Program-made: the position numbers and the translations under genes | In this document: positions 52,165-61,212 of the stretch, one piece after another | Numbering within the stretch: position 1 is the first letter of the stretch | Layout of the letters: each line of letters begins with the position of its first letter | The notes under the pieces: model-generated | What the model was told of the DNA's origin: nothing | The model's database searches: none | Seen by the model: only the letters and a program-made list of their open reading frames with translations | Source of the DNA: Nitrospira sp. | Lineage (GTDB): Bacteria > Nitrospirota > Nitrospiria > Nitrospirales > Nitrospiraceae | Reading direction: 5' to 3' | NCBI GenBank assembly: GCA_022842445.1 | Contig: JALHPO010000001.1 | Location: 481,144 to 545,143 of the forward strand | DNA length: 64,000 bases

Positions 52165-52689
52165 TTACCCGTCTATTCCATCGATCATGCGAACAGTCAT
52201 AAGTCGATGTTCGAGATCAACCGCAATCACCCACTCTTTGGCCGCTGGAATCAAGGTCTCCTTGGCGCCTTGGCGAACGACGAACACATGGCCGCCCGGC
52301 AATTCCACGATCTCTTCCAGCACGCCGATCGGTAGTCCCTGATCGGTCTGCACGCCGATACCGACCAAGTCACACTCGTAGTACTGACCGGCCGGGAGCA
52401 TGGGCACAATACCGCGAGGAGCCTGAATCAGACTCCCGCGCCATAGCCCCGCCTCTTCCGGCGTGGTCAACCCTGCAAACCTCACGATGAACCGCTCTCC
52501 GGCTCGCCTCACATGGGTCACGCTGGTGTCCATCGTCTTGCCGTCTTTTGCAACCAGACTCACGCTGGTCAACGTCTCAAACCGCCCGGGCACGTCGCTC
52601 AGCGAACGAACCTTGACCTCGCCCCTGACGCCAAACGGCCGTTCGACCAGTCCTACCGTCACTGTGTCGAGATCGCTCACCATACACAA
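52165..52689 (-). CDS. rimM: Ribosome maturation factor RimM
   Basis: 174 residues. VGLVERPFGVRGEVKVRSLS at the N-terminus and YYECDLVGIGVQTDQGLPIG with VFVVRQGAKETLIPA in the PRC-barrel part are typical. Assists 30S head assembly. Begins 6 bp after rpsP; the KH-domain gene (khpA) often found between them is missing here. Confidence 0.95.
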   Translation of the reverse strand: MCMVSDLDTVTVGLVERPFGVRGEVKVRSLSDVPGRFETLTSVSLVAKDGKTMDTSVTHVRRAGERFIVRFAGLTTPEEAGLWRGSLIQAPRGIVPMLPAGQYYECDLVGIGVQTDQGLPIGVLEEIVELPGGHVFVVRQGAKETLIPAAKEWVIAVDLEHRLMTVRMIDGIDG

Positions 52690-52695
52690 CGCGAG

Positions 52696-52986
52696 CTACT
52701 TCGCAGTAGTCGCCTTCCGCGCGGACTTTTCCGCCTCGAACTGCTTCCAGACGCCGGCCCGGCGAAGCAAGGTGCGCACGGTGACAGAGGGCTGCGCCCC
52801 CTGATGCAACCACGTCAGGACGCGGTCCTGCTTGAGCTCCGGGACACCGGCGACCTTGAGTGGATCAAAGATCCCCAGAATTTCAAGGAACCGCCCGTCC
52901 CGGGCCTTTCTTGAATCGGCGGCGACCAGCCGATACATCGGTCGTTTGTGTCTTCCTGTCCGAGCCAGTCTTAAATGAACAGCCAC
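52696..52986 (-). CDS. rpsP: Ribosomal protein S16
   Basis: 96 residues. VHLRLARTGRHKRPMYRLVA, DSRKARDGRFLEILGIFDP and LTWLHQGAQPSVTVRTLLR are canonical. Follows ffh by 103 bp in the same unit. Confidence 0.97.
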   Translation of the reverse strand: MAVHLRLARTGRHKRPMYRLVAADSRKARDGRFLEILGIFDPLKVAGVPELKQDRVLTWLHQGAQPSVTVRTLLRRAGVWKQFEAEKSARKATTAK

Positions 52987-53089
52987 TCTGTCCTCCTTCT
53001 GAACGATACGTTCAAGTTCAGGTTACGGCTGAGTCCAAGAAAAAAGCCGATTGCGATCTCGACCTCAGCCTTGACCTTTGCCTACGTCA

Positions 53090-54436
53090 TTACATCGAGC
53101 GCATGAGCTGGGCGAGATGCCGTCGCCCTCCTGCGCCGGTCATGGCCTTTGCCAGTTTTTTCGCCGAGAGAAACTGCTTGATCAGCCGATTCACGTCCTG
53201 GACCGTAACGCCGCTTCCACGTGCGATCCGTTTTTTCCGGCTTCCGTTGATGATGGTATGGTCCCGGCGCTCCCGTATCGTCATCGAATCGATCATCGCC
53301 GCCACACGGCCCATTTCCCGCTCCGGCTTATCTCCCTCGATCGCGCTCTTGAGCTTCTGCCCGCCCGGAAGCATCCCGAGAATCTGATCCAACGAGCCGA
53401 GGCGGCCCATCTGCCCCAGCTGGGCGCGAAAATCTTCCAGCGTAAAGGTATTGCTCGTCAACCGCCGCTGTGCGGCTTCCGCCTGCTCGCGGGAAATGCC
53501 TTCCTGGGCTTTCTCAATAAGCGACAGCACGTCGCCCATGCCCAAAATGCGCGACGCCATGCGATCGGGGTGAAACGGCTCGAGCGCATCCAGCTTTTCC
53601 CCCACACCGAGAAACTTGATGGGCTTGCCGGTGACGGCCCGAATCGACAAGACCGCGCCCCCGCGCGCGTCACCTTCCACCTTCGTCAGAATGATGCCGG
53701 TCACGCCGATCTTTTGATCGAACTGGCCTGCCATCGTCACCGCATCCTGACCGGTCATCGCATCGGCAACCAGCAAGACTTCTTGAGGAGCCACCGCCGC
53801 CTTCACTGCGACGAGCTCTCCCATCAACTCATCGTCGATATGGAGCCGACCTCCCGTATCCAGCACGACCAGATCGAACCCTTGCTCCCGTCCCTGCTCG
53901 ACGCCGGCCCGGCAGATACGCACGACATCCGATTGAGAAGCCTGGGTCTGATCGGCGCGATACACATCGATCCCAAGATCACGCCCCAGCGCGCTGAGCT
54001 GTTCACCGGCCGCAGGCCTGCGCGGATCGGCCGCGACCAGGAGCACCCGCTTGCCCTGCTGTTTGAACAGGCGGGCCAGCTTGCCGCTAGTCGTCGTCTT
54101 ACCGGCCCCTTGCAACCCGACCATCATCACCACAGTAGGCGGCTGCGAGTTGAGCGCCAGCCCCGAGCGCTCGCGCCCCATCATGTCGCTCAGTTCATCC
54201 CACACGATCTTGACGACCTGATGGCCCGGCGTCAGGCTTTGCAGCACCTCCTGCCCGATCGCCTTTTGGCGGACACGCTCAATGAACTCCTTCACGATCT
54301 TGAAGTTGACGTCGGCTTCGAGCAGGGCAAAGCGCACGTCCTTCAACGCTTCAGTGATATTCTGCTCCGTGAGCACACCCTGCCCGCGAAGTTTCTTCAG
54401 AACCTTTTCAAATTTGTCGCTCAGTGCGTCAAACAT
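53090..54436 (-). CDS. ffh: Signal recognition particle protein Ffh
   Basis: 448 residues. N-domain helices, G-domain with GLQGAGKTTT, DTGGRLHIDDELM and TKVEGDARGGA, and the Met-rich M domain ending in the RGSGVTVQDVNRLIKQFL RNA-binding helix-turn-helix. Targets nascent membrane proteins. First gene of the long ribosomal/cell-division unit. Confidence 0.97.
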   Translation of the reverse strand: MFDALSDKFEKVLKKLRGQGVLTEQNITEALKDVRFALLEADVNFKIVKEFIERVRQKAIGQEVLQSLTPGHQVVKIVWDELSDMMGRERSGLALNSQPPTVVMMVGLQGAGKTTTSGKLARLFKQQGKRVLLVAADPRRPAAGEQLSALGRDLGIDVYRADQTQASQSDVVRICRAGVEQGREQGFDLVVLDTGGRLHIDDELMGELVAVKAAVAPQEVLLVADAMTGQDAVTMAGQFDQKIGVTGIILTKVEGDARGGAVLSIRAVTGKPIKFLGVGEKLDALEPFHPDRMASRILGMGDVLSLIEKAQEGISREQAEAAQRRLTSNTFTLEDFRAQLGQMGRLGSLDQILGMLPGGQKLKSAIEGDKPEREMGRVAAMIDSMTIRERRDHTIINGSRKKRIARGSGVTVQDVNRLIKQFLSAKKLAKAMTGAGGRRHLAQLMRSM

Positions 54437-54517
54437 AGGACGATATAGAAAGAGGCCATCGAAGCCTTACGCCAGATCTCCGATCGCCTCGAAAAATCTA
54501 GAAAAAGAGCATCGGTG

Positions 54518-54546
54518 AGTGTATAGAACCGGGGAATGCAAGTCAA
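54518..54546 (-). promoter_or_regulatory. Candidate promoter of the ffh operon
   Basis: Minus-strand TTGACT (54546-54541), 17-nt spacer, TACACT (54523-54518), about 80 nt before the ffh start. A TATACA overlapping the -10 gives an alternative with a 15-nt spacer. Confidence 0.55.
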
Positions 54547-54556
54547 GGCAGTACTA

Positions 54557-54766
54557 GCCCACATTATTCATGACGGTTCGTGACGAAACCGCCAAGACGC
54601 CAGGCGAGACGGACACGCGGAGCCCTGAGAAACCGAGGCATACTTGAAACAGTATGCTGAGGTCACGAAGGGCGAGCCTGCCCGCTGGCCGCGCAACGCT
54701 CGCGGCCACGCTGGTCGCAGCGGCGTATCGGCGGTTGCAGTAGAAGTGTTCATGAATAATATGGGC
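54557..54766. repeat. 210-bp element with 17-nt terminal inverted repeats, head copy 2
   Basis: GCCCACATTATTCATGA (54557-54573) and TCATGAATAATATGGGC (54750-54766) are inverted repeats with one mismatch. The first 36 nt are the dispersed head sequence. Inside, GCATACT-TGAAAC-AGTATGC and flanking words form a long hairpin. No protein is encoded. MITE-like, in the divergent spacer between ffh and a DUF4321 gene. Confidence 0.7.
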
Positions 54767-54879
54767 CAGGCTGTACCAAGTCGGCAGTTTTGTTGACTTG
54801 CCGGAAACCTTTCGATATGGTGCCTTGACCATACCGCTGCCACAATGTCTCGTTTCGCAAATGGAGGATCCGCTCGCCC

Positions 54880-55140
54880 GTGCGAAAGTCACCGTGGGTT
54901 CTGTTTGTCTTTATCATTATCGGCGGGCTGCTTGGCGGAATTCTTGGAGAAATCCTCCACGTCATCGCGCCTCAGGGCACGATTCAAAACATCTTCTCCA
55001 CGCACTTTATGCCGGGGCTCAGTCCTCCGCTCACGATCGACTTGGTCTTGATGAAACTCACCTTAGGATTCAGCATTAAAGTCAATATCATCAGTGTGTT
55101 GGGCATGTTTGTCGGGGTCTACTTCTACAAGCATGTGTAG
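54880..55140 (+). CDS. DUF4321 small membrane protein
   Basis: 86 residues from GTG 54880 (GGAGG upstream). Two membrane helices (WVLFVFIIIGGLLGGILGEI and IISVLGMFVGVYFY) with LTLGFSIKVNI between, the DUF4321 pattern. Function unknown. It converges with uvrB; the stops are 4 bp apart. Confidence 0.85.
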   Translation: MRKSPWVLFVFIIIGGLLGGILGEILHVIAPQGTIQNIFSTHFMPGLSPPLTIDLVLMKLTLGFSIKVNIISVLGMFVGVYFYKHV

Positions 55141-55144
55141 TGGG

Positions 55145-57145
55145 CTACGACTTCACTTCGAGATCTTTCAGCTTCAGCGCTCGAATCTGATTGCGTAACT
55201 CAGCCGCCCGTTCGAAGGCCAATTCCTTGGCTGCTGCCTTCATCTCCGTCTCCAGCCGTTTAATGAGCTGATCCGCCCCCTCGGCTGTTCCATACTGCCC
55301 GACTGTTTCAGCCGCCAGATCCAGCTGAACGTAATCCATCTCGGCCACCGCATACTCCAATTCCGGAATCCCCTTCTTCACGCCGGTGGGAGTGATCCCG
55401 TGAGCCAGATTATATTCCGCCTGAATCGCTCTACGCCGGTTCGTTTCGTCGATCGCCGCTTTCATGGAGGCCGTCACGAAATCCCCGTAAAAGATCACCC
55501 GGCCGTCGAGATTGCGCGCCGCGCGCCCCGCAGTCTGAATGAGCGAGCGGTACGAACGCAGATAGCCTTCCTTGTCCGCATCGAGAATGGCGACCAGACT
55601 GACCTCCGGCAAATCGAGGCCTTCACGCAACAAGTTGATGCCGACCAGCACATCAAACACGCCGCGGCGGAGATCCCGCACAATTTCTGCCCGTTCGAGC
55701 GTCTTGATGTCGGAGTGGAGGTAGCGCACCTTTACCCCGAGATCGTGGTAATACTCCGTCAGGTCTTCGGCCATGCGCTTCGTCAGCGTCGTAACCAGCA
55801 CTCGGCCTCCCTTGGCCGTTTCGGCCCGCACCTGCCCGAGCAAGTGATCCACCTGCCCTTTGGCCGGCACCACCTCGATCTGCGGGTCCATCAGGCCGGT
55901 CGGCCGGATAATCTGTTCGACGACCTCGCCGGCCGCATGCTCCAGTTCGTACGAGCCCGGCGTCGCCGACACATAGACCACTTGATTCAGGCACTGCTCG
56001 AATTCTGAAAATTTCAGCGGCCGATTGTCGACGGCGGACGGCAGCCGAAATCCATAGTCCACCAGCGTTCGCTTCCGCGAGTAGTCCCCCTCGTACATCC
56101 CCCCGACTTGCGGAACACTCGCATGCGACTCATCCACGATCAGCAAAAACTCTTTCGGGAAATAATCCAGCAGCGTCGGCGGCGGTTCACCCGGCGCCCG
56201 GCCGCTGAGATGGCGCGAGTAGTTCTCGATGCCGTGGCAATAGCCCATCGCGCGGATCATTTCCAGGTCGAACTTTGTGCGCTGTTCCAGGCGTTGCGCT
56301 TCCACCAATCGGCCCGTTTTTCGGAGATGGGCCACCCGTTCATCCAGTTCCTCCTCGATGCCGGTGATCGCCCGTTCATACCGGTCCGGCGCGATCAGGT
56401 AATGGGTGTTCGGATAGATGGCGACCTTGGGCAATTTGCCCAACGACTTCCCGGTGAGCGGGTCGATTTGATGAATGGCATCGACCACGTCGCCGAACAG
56501 TTCGATGCGCACCGACTTCGCCTCCGACGAGGCCGGGAAAATTTCGATCACATCCCCGCGCGCGCGGAACGTGCCGCGATGAAAATCCACGTCGTTGCGC
56601 TCGTACTGAATCTCCACGAGTTTCGCCAGAATTTTCTCCCGCCTGACTTCCATGCCTTCTTCCACATAGACCAGCATGTCATGGTAGACCTCCGGAGACC
56701 CCAGCCCGTAGATGCACGACACCGACGACACAATCAGCACGTCGTTGCGCTGGAGCAGCGAGGTCGTCGCGGAATGCCGCATCTGGTCGATGGCATCGTT
56801 GATCGACGCGTCTTTGGCGATATAGGTGTCGCTTTGCGGAATGTAGGCTTCAGGCTGATAGTAGTCGTAATAACTCACGAAGTATTCAACGGCATTGTGC
56901 GGGAAGAATTGCTTGAACTCTTGATAGAGCTGCCCGGCCAGCGTTTTGTTGTGGACCAGCACCAACGTCGGCTTTTGAACCCGCTCGACGAGATTGGCCA
57001 TGGTGAACGTCTTGCCGGACCCGGTTACGCCGAGCAGGACCTGGTGTTTCTTCCCGGACTCCACCCCGGCCGTGAGTTTGGCGATTGCCTCCGGCTGATG
57101 ACCACAGGGTATGAAGGGCGCTTCAAGCTTAAACGGCGGCATCAC
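55145..57145 (-). CDS. uvrB: Excinuclease ABC subunit B
   Basis: 666 residues, full family length. Walker [16 protein letters not shown], beta-hairpin [12 protein letters not shown], Walker [11 protein letters not shown], helicase motifs V and VI ([23 protein letters not shown]), and the C-terminal UVR motif ([20 protein letters not shown]). Damage verification in nucleotide excision repair together with UvrA and UvrC, which are not in the window. Confidence 0.98.
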   Translation of the reverse strand: MMPPFKLEAPFIPCGHQPEAIAKLTAGVESGKKHQVLLGVTGSGKTFTMANLVERVQKPTLVLVHNKTLAGQLYQEFKQFFPHNAVEYFVSYYDYYQPEAYIPQSDTYIAKDASINDAIDQMRHSATTSLLQRNDVLIVSSVSCIYGLGSPEVYHDMLVYVEEGMEVRREKILAKLVEIQYERNDVDFHRGTFRARGDVIEIFPASSEAKSVRIELFGDVVDAIHQIDPLTGKSLGKLPKVAIYPNTHYLIAPDRYERAITGIEEELDERVAHLRKTGRLVEAQRLEQRTKFDLEMIRAMGYCHGIENYSRHLSGRAPGEPPPTLLDYFPKEFLLIVDESHASVPQVGGMYEGDYSRKRTLVDYGFRLPSAVDNRPLKFSEFEQCLNQVVYVSATPGSYELEHAAGEVVEQIIRPTGLMDPQIEVVPAKGQVDHLLGQVRAETAKGGRVLVTTLTKRMAEDLTEYYHDLGVKVRYLHSDIKTLERAEIVRDLRRGVFDVLVGINLLREGLDLPEVSLVAILDADKEGYLRSYRSLIQTAGRAARNLDGRVIFYGDFVTASMKAAIDETNRRRAIQAEYNLAHGITPTGVKKGIPELEYAVAEMDYVQLDLAAETVGQYGTAEGADQLIKRLETEMKAAAKELAFERAAELRNQIRALKLKDLEVKS

Positions 57146-57210
57146 AATCTCCGGCGGTCATCTTACCAAATGCTCAATCTCGTTTCTCGTGAAGCGTCGA
57201 TTGGTTTCAA

Positions 57211-57349
57211 GCGCCTATGGCCTAGAGCTTATGGCACAAGCAGTGCTGAGATCTGAGTGCTGAGTTTTTAGTTCTGAGTTACTAACTCAAAACTCACAAC
57301 TCAAAACTCTCCGGTCTGTCATGTGCTATACGCCATCAGCTATAGGCTC
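57211..57349. repeat. 27-nt inverted-arm repeat, locus B, with an inner word palindrome
   Basis: Outer arms: 57211-57237 (GCGCCTATGGCCTAGAGCTT + ATGGCAC) and 57323-57349 (GTGCTATACGCCATCAGCTA + TAGGCTC). Between them, GCTGAGTTTTTAGTTCTGAG words pair with AACTCAAAACTCACAACTCA words (about 57255-57312). Lies upstream of uvrB. Confidence 0.7.
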
Positions 57350-57396
57350 TTCCTCTCAACGACATACGAGCGGTGAGGAACTCCAAGACAAAAGAA

Positions 57397-57427
57397 AAGG
57401 GGCTGCCGGAACTTCCGGCAGCCCCTT
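57397..57427 (-). terminator. Intrinsic terminator of the RRM gene
   Basis: AAGGGGCTGCCGGAA (57397-57411) pairs with TTCCGGCAGCCCCTT (57413-57427). On the minus strand the stem is followed by TTTTCTTTT, a good U-tract, about 25 nt after the stop of the RNA-binding protein gene. Confidence 0.85.
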
Positions 57428-57449
57428 CATCGAACCAAGCGCGCTCGGC

Positions 57450-57755
57450 TTAGTGCCGACCGCCGCCGCCAAACCCTCCACGCCCTCCACCCCCGCCGGA
57501 GCGGGGCTCCTGGGGACGCGCTTCATTGACGGTCAACGTCCGCCCGCCGAGTTCCGTTCCGTTCAGAGCGGTAATCGCGGCCTGGGCTTCAGAATCAGAC
57601 GACATTTCCACAAATCCAAATCCACGGGATTGCCCGGTGAACTTGTCTGTAATAATCCGCGCCGACGCAACCGCCCCATGCGCGGCAAACAGATCGCTCA
57701 GTTGTTGCTCTGTGGTTGAGTATGGCAATCCACCGACATAAATCTTCGCTCCCAT
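57450..57755 (-). CDS. RRM-domain RNA-binding protein
   Basis: 101 residues from the ATG at 57755 (GGAGGAG upstream). KIYVGGLPYS is RNP2 and GQSRGFGFVEM is RNP1 of a single RRM; the C-terminus is a Gly/Arg-rich tail (GGGGGRGGFGGGGRH). Matches the small bacterial/cyanobacterial Rbp type often induced by cold. A long untranslated leader (at least 200 bp) precedes it and an intrinsic terminator follows. Confidence 0.93.
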   Translation of the reverse strand: MGAKIYVGGLPYSTTEQQLSDLFAAHGAVASARIITDKFTGQSRGFGFVEMSSDSEAQAAITALNGTELGGRTLTVNEARPQEPRSGGGGGRGGFGGGGRH

Positions 57756-57995
57756 TACGCTCCTCCTTGTGCAAATGCAGAATGGTGTTGTCCTGGACGC
57801 GAGAAAGAAACGAGGAAGGAATGGGCCGAAGATGTGATCAACACAGCGGCGTTTCGCACTGGCTTCCGATCGGATTCCCGGGCCGGACCAAAACAACATC
57901 CGTTCAGGCCTTGTCACTCTCATGCTAGTTTGCCAGGCCTTTCGCAATCAAGCGGACCTATGCTACCCCAGGAAAAAGAACAAATGCAAGCCATA

Positions 57996-58032
57996 CCCAC
58001 GCATTATTCGTCACGCTCGCCGTACAATCGCC
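57996..58032 (+). repeat. Dispersed head sequence, copy 3
   Basis: Starts CCCACGCATTATTCGTCACG and ends GTACAATCGCC, a diverged copy of the heads at 28844, 54557 and 59444. A word palindrome follows at 58046-58137. Confidence 0.55.
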
Positions 58033-58045
58033 GATGTTCGGCTCC

Positions 58046-58137
58046 GCGAGGCAGGCGAGAGTGCCAGGACTGGCAAGAGTGGCGGAAACCGGCTTGGCGC
58101 GTCACGCGAGTCTCGCGCTTGTCTCGCGTACCTGTTA
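58046..58137. repeat. Degenerate GCGAGA/TCTCGC palindrome
   Basis: Words of the type GGCGAGAGTGCCAG and GGCAAGAGTGGCGG on the left are answered by GCGAGTCTCGCGCTTGTCTC on the right. Similar words occur in the palindrome at 59487-59580. Sits against the 3' end of the secreted-protein gene. Confidence 0.55.
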
Positions 58138-58138
58138 A

Positions 58139-58900
58139 TTAATAGGCCGGCGGAGATGAAAGGGGCCGGTGGGAAAAGAGAGGAACGGCATGGAAGGTAT
58201 CGAATAACAAGGCAGATTTCCCGCGGGCCATCAATCCGACTTGCCCCAGTCCAAGCGCTTGATCTTCAACGGACAGGACGAGCACCCCATCCACGAAGGT
58301 CTCGATGAAGTCCTTGCTGATAATCGTATTCCGTTGCACTCGAATCGAATGCCACTCGGTCTGTTTGAGCAGGACCGGACTGTGAGCGAGGACGACCTCT
58401 CTCCCGCCGACTACGCGGATCACACGCGCCGTAGCACCGGCCAGATCGACCACCGCCGCATAATAGTTGGAGGCGTCTTGTGCGCCCAACACAACGCCGC
58501 CGATCCCGGGGGCTCCTGCTTGTATCCGAAAACTCACCGCCAAATCCGGGTACTCGTACTTGAACCCGGTGGCTAAGAGCAGCTGGTCGCATGGCTCCGC
58601 CTCACAGAGCGATGACACCGCCACAATCTGAGAAGGCGACGGCGCATCCGCATAGGTCTGCACGGTCCATTCGGCAGGCCGCCCCTCACCCGAGGCCAGC
58701 GCCGTAAAGCCGGCCGGCGGCTTCTGCAGTTGATCCTGATCGAAGGTCCACTTCTGAAAGAGTCCTCCCGTCGCCTGCCGTTTCAAATTAACTTCTTTTT
58801 CTTCCTGGGACTCGCGCGGAACGGCCAACGCCCCGGTGGCGATTGCCATCACCCCGCAGCCAGCCAGGAACAGACAGCACAATCTCTGAATCAATCGCAT
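58139..58900 (-). CDS. Secreted protein with a LamG/DUF1080-like domain
   Basis: 253 residues from the ATG at 58900; an ATG at 58927 is also in frame. Signal peptide about 1-26. The mature part has a concanavalin-like pattern: WTFDQDQLQKPPAGF, then YEYPDLAVSFRIQAG, NYYAAVVDLAGATARVIRVV and VDGVLVLSVEDQALGLGQVG, as in 3-keto-disaccharide hydrolase/LamG-type domains, but a catalytic role is not evident. Probably a periplasmic or surface carbohydrate-binding protein. Confidence 0.75.
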   Translation of the reverse strand: MRLIQRLCCLFLAGCGVMAIATGALAVPRESQEEKEVNLKRQATGGLFQKWTFDQDQLQKPPAGFTALASGEGRPAEWTVQTYADAPSPSQIVAVSSLCEAEPCDQLLLATGFKYEYPDLAVSFRIQAGAPGIGGVVLGAQDASNYYAAVVDLAGATARVIRVVGGREVVLAHSPVLLKQTEWHSIRVQRNTIISKDFIETFVDGVLVLSVEDQALGLGQVGLMARGKSALLFDTFHAVPLFSHRPLSSPPAY

Positions 58901-58941
58901 GGTAGCGCGTGCCTCGTGAAGCGTCATTCCGTTGAAAGCAA

Positions 58942-59127
58942 GAGCCTATGGCGCATGGCTTATGGCACGAACGGGCTAGGAGCGTTTGGCTGATAGCCTG
59001 TGGCACGGGGGACAGAACAATGAGCTGTCGATGATTATGATATCCCGGTTCACGCTCGTGCGATAGACCATACGCTACAAGCTCTTTTCCCTTCAATCAC
59101 GTGCTATACGCCATCAGCTATACGCTC
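58942..59127. repeat. 27-nt inverted-arm repeat, locus C (four arms)
   Basis: Two left arms, 58942-58968 (GAGCCTATGGCGCATGGCTT...) and 58980-59006 (GAGCGTTTGGCTGATAGCCT...), are followed by two right arms, 59058-59084 (GTGCGATAGACCATACGCTA...) and 59101-59127 (GTGCTATACGCCATCAGCTA...), so they can nest. Lies between two minus-strand genes. Confidence 0.7.
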
Positions 59128-59172
59128 CGTTCCCTAGCAAGATGCGCTTCACGAGCGGCGAAGAGTCCTGTA

Positions 59173-59427
59173 TTATTTCGACGTCCCTGGTTTCTTTATT
59201 TGAAGGATATCCTGCTGCAACCGGTCTCGCTCAGCAAGCAGTGTCCGTCGCCGCCGCCACCGATTCCAGGTCCACCATCGCAGTTTCTCGCGAAACGTCA
59301 CAATCGGGGCCGGAGCGCTGCCGCCGGGAGCCTGCTGAAACGAGTAGCCCACGTGGCTGTCACGCTCCGCAAAATATTTCTTGTAGAGATGATCGTACAG
59401 CCCGTTCCCTGATCCGCCTGCTGCCAC
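59173..59427 (-). CDS. Hypothetical small basic protein
   Basis: 84 residues from GTG 59427 with AAGGAG five nt upstream. No signal peptide or membrane helix. Gly/Ser start, a Trp/Arg-rich middle (REKLRWWTWNRWRRRRTLLA) and a short coiled end. Strongly basic; nucleic-acid or membrane contact is possible. Not recognised. Confidence 0.65.
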   Translation of the reverse strand: MAAGGSGNGLYDHLYKKYFAERDSHVGYSFQQAPGGSAPAPIVTFREKLRWWTWNRWRRRRTLLAERDRLQQDILQIKKPGTSK

Positions 59428-59443
59428 TGGTTCTCCTTACTTA

Positions 59444-59479
59444 GCCCGCATGATTCATGGCGGTTCGGCGTAAAATGTC
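59444..59479 (+). repeat. Dispersed head sequence, copy 4
   Basis: GCCCGCATGATTCATGGCGG followed by TTCGGCGTAAAATGTC. Related to the heads at 28844, 54557 and 57996. It lies in a divergent spacer and is followed at once by a word palindrome. Confidence 0.6.
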
Positions 59480-59486
59480 AACCTCC

Positions 59487-59580
59487 GCGCGACAGGCGAG
59501 AAAAGCGTGACTCGCGCGATGCACAGGTCCGGCCCCTGCCAGTCTCGCTTGTCCCGCCACTCTCGCCCGTCTCGCGTGAG
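59487..59580. repeat. Degenerate GCGAGA/TCTCGC palindrome after head copy 4
   Basis: Left words GCGCGACAGGCGAGAAAAGC and GTGACTCGCGCG are answered by CAGTCTCGCTTGTCCCGCCA and CTCTCGCCCGTCTCGCG. Upstream of the M28 peptidase gene. Confidence 0.55.
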
Positions 59581-59682
59581 ATTAGCATAGTACCTGGTCC
59601 CGTTCCGATGGTGCAATGGGCTGCGCGGCCTTGTGGTATAGTTTTGCCGCCATTCAGCACTGCTTGGAGACTGCATGACCAT

Positions 59683-61212
59683 ATGAACCGGATCACGATT
59701 ACCCTGGCCTTCCTCTATACCATCACGTCTGCCGTCGGAAGCTCTGCAACCGCCGTCACACTCGATTCAACAATTTCAGACTCAACCTGGATTGAACGTG
59801 GATTGGATCAGATTTCCGCCGAGCGGATGATGGCGGATATCGAGGAACTCAGCAGCCCGCGATTCGGAGGACGGCAGACCGGCACCGATCAGGATCGGGA
59901 GTCGGCGGCATTCGTGGCTGACCGCTTCAGCTCGCTTCGGCTGCATCGGTCAACCGCCTCTACTCCGGAAAACCGGACCAATCCTCTGCCGCAAAGAGAA
60001 TGGAAACAGACCATGCCGGTCACGGCAAACACCATTCAAGACGAGCCGTTTCTCCAAATCGCCTCCGCGAACAACCAGTCGACGCTACGAATCGGGCCTG
60101 AGTTCTTGCCCATTCTAGATTCGCCGTCAGCCGACATCCACACCTCCATCGTCTTTGTGGGCTACGGCCTCTCCGACCCGGCCCAAGGCATCGACGACTA
60201 CGCAAACCTCGACGTCCGGAATAAGATCGTGCTCTTTCTCCGCGGCAAGCCGGAGCCGTACAAAGGCGCCTTCACGCATGCGGACAAAGTGCGGATCGCC
60301 AGGGAGAAAGGGGCCGCCGCCTATCTGACCGCCACCGGACCGGTGTTGAGTCCGTATGAACTGCGCCGAGGCACGACCGGAACGCCGACCGCCTTGTACG
60401 CAGGGACCGACCCATCGCAGCAGCTGCCTGGCGCATGGATCAGCACGGACATCGCGGAGACGATCGTACGGAACGGATCGCCGGACAACAAGCCGCTTCG
60501 GGATCTCCAGGAAGCGATCACCCGGACCGGCTCATCACGATCGTTTGTGACTTCTGCGACGGCCCGATTGGCATGGACCACCCTGTCGTCACCCGGCACG
60601 CTCTATAACGTGGTCTCCCTGATCCGTGGGTACTCGCCGCGCAGCGACGAGACGATCATCATCGGAACCCATCGCGACCACTTCGGCAAGCAAGCCGGCC
60701 GCCTGTTCGCAGGGGCCGACGACAATGCCTCCGGCACCGCCGTCATGCTGGAGGTGGCGCGGGTCCTGGCGTCGGCTCCTGCCGCGCCAAAACGCTCTAT
60801 TCTGTTTCTCTCGTTCAGCGGAGAAGAACAGGGTTTGCTGGGATCACGGCTCTATGTGTCTCAACCCATTGTGCCCCTGGCCAAAACCGTCGGCATGATC
60901 AACATCGACCATGCCGGGGTCGGCAACGGGCGGCTCACGATCGGCGTGACGGGATTGGAAAAAAGCGTGGCATCGGAAGCAGGCCAGACAGCCGGACTCA
61001 GCGACAAGCTCGACCTCTATGGGTTTTTCCCCGGCGGCGATCACGTGCCCTTCAAAGAAGCGGGAGTCCCGACGATCACCGTCGTCAGCGGCGGCGTCCA
61101 CCCGCACTTTCACCAACCAACCGACACAGCCGATACGATCGATCCGGAAATAGTCAAATCCGTGGCCCGGTATGTCCTAGCCTTGGCCTGGCAGCTGGCC
61201 AATGCGCCATGA
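59683..61212 (+). CDS. Secreted M28 aminopeptidase with PA domain
   Basis: 509 residues from the ATG at 59683; an upstream start at 59608 would add 25 residues before the signal peptide. Signal peptide about 1-24. A PA-domain insert lies about 120-270 (SIVFVGYGLSDPAQGIDDYA, GKPEPYKGAFTHADK). The zinc ligands follow in order: IIIGTHRDHFG, GADDNASGTAV, SFSGEEQGLLGS (catalytic and ligand Glu), NIDHAG and HPHFHQPTDT. Periplasmic or exported peptidase. Confidence 0.93.
   Translation: MNRITITLAFLYTITSAVGSSATAVTLDSTISDSTWIERGLDQISAERMMADIEELSSPRFGGRQTGTDQDRESAAFVADRFSSLRLHRSTASTPENRTNPLPQREWKQTMPVTANTIQDEPFLQIASANNQSTLRIGPEFLPILDSPSADIHTSIVFVGYGLSDPAQGIDDYANLDVRNKIVLFLRGKPEPYKGAFTHADKVRIAREKGAAAYLTATGPVLSPYELRRGTTGTPTALYAGTDPSQQLPGAWISTDIAETIVRNGSPDNKPLRDLQEAITRTGSSRSFVTSATARLAWTTLSSPGTLYNVVSLIRGYSPRSDETIIIGTHRDHFGKQAGRLFAGADDNASGTAVMLEVARVLASAPAAPKRSILFLSFSGEEQGLLGSRLYVSQPIVPLAKTVGMINIDHAGVGNGRLTIGVTGLEKSVASEAGQTAGLSDKLDLYGFFPGGDHVPFKEAGVPTITVVSGGVHPHFHQPTDTADTIDPEIVKSVARYVLALAWQLANAP

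Noticed and set aside
53078-54448. 456-codon open frame antisense to ffh
   Set aside because: Exact shadow of ffh in G+C-rich codons; no ribosome site and no protein features.
56108-57256. 382-codon frame antisense to uvrB
   Set aside because: Shadow of uvrB; no independent support.
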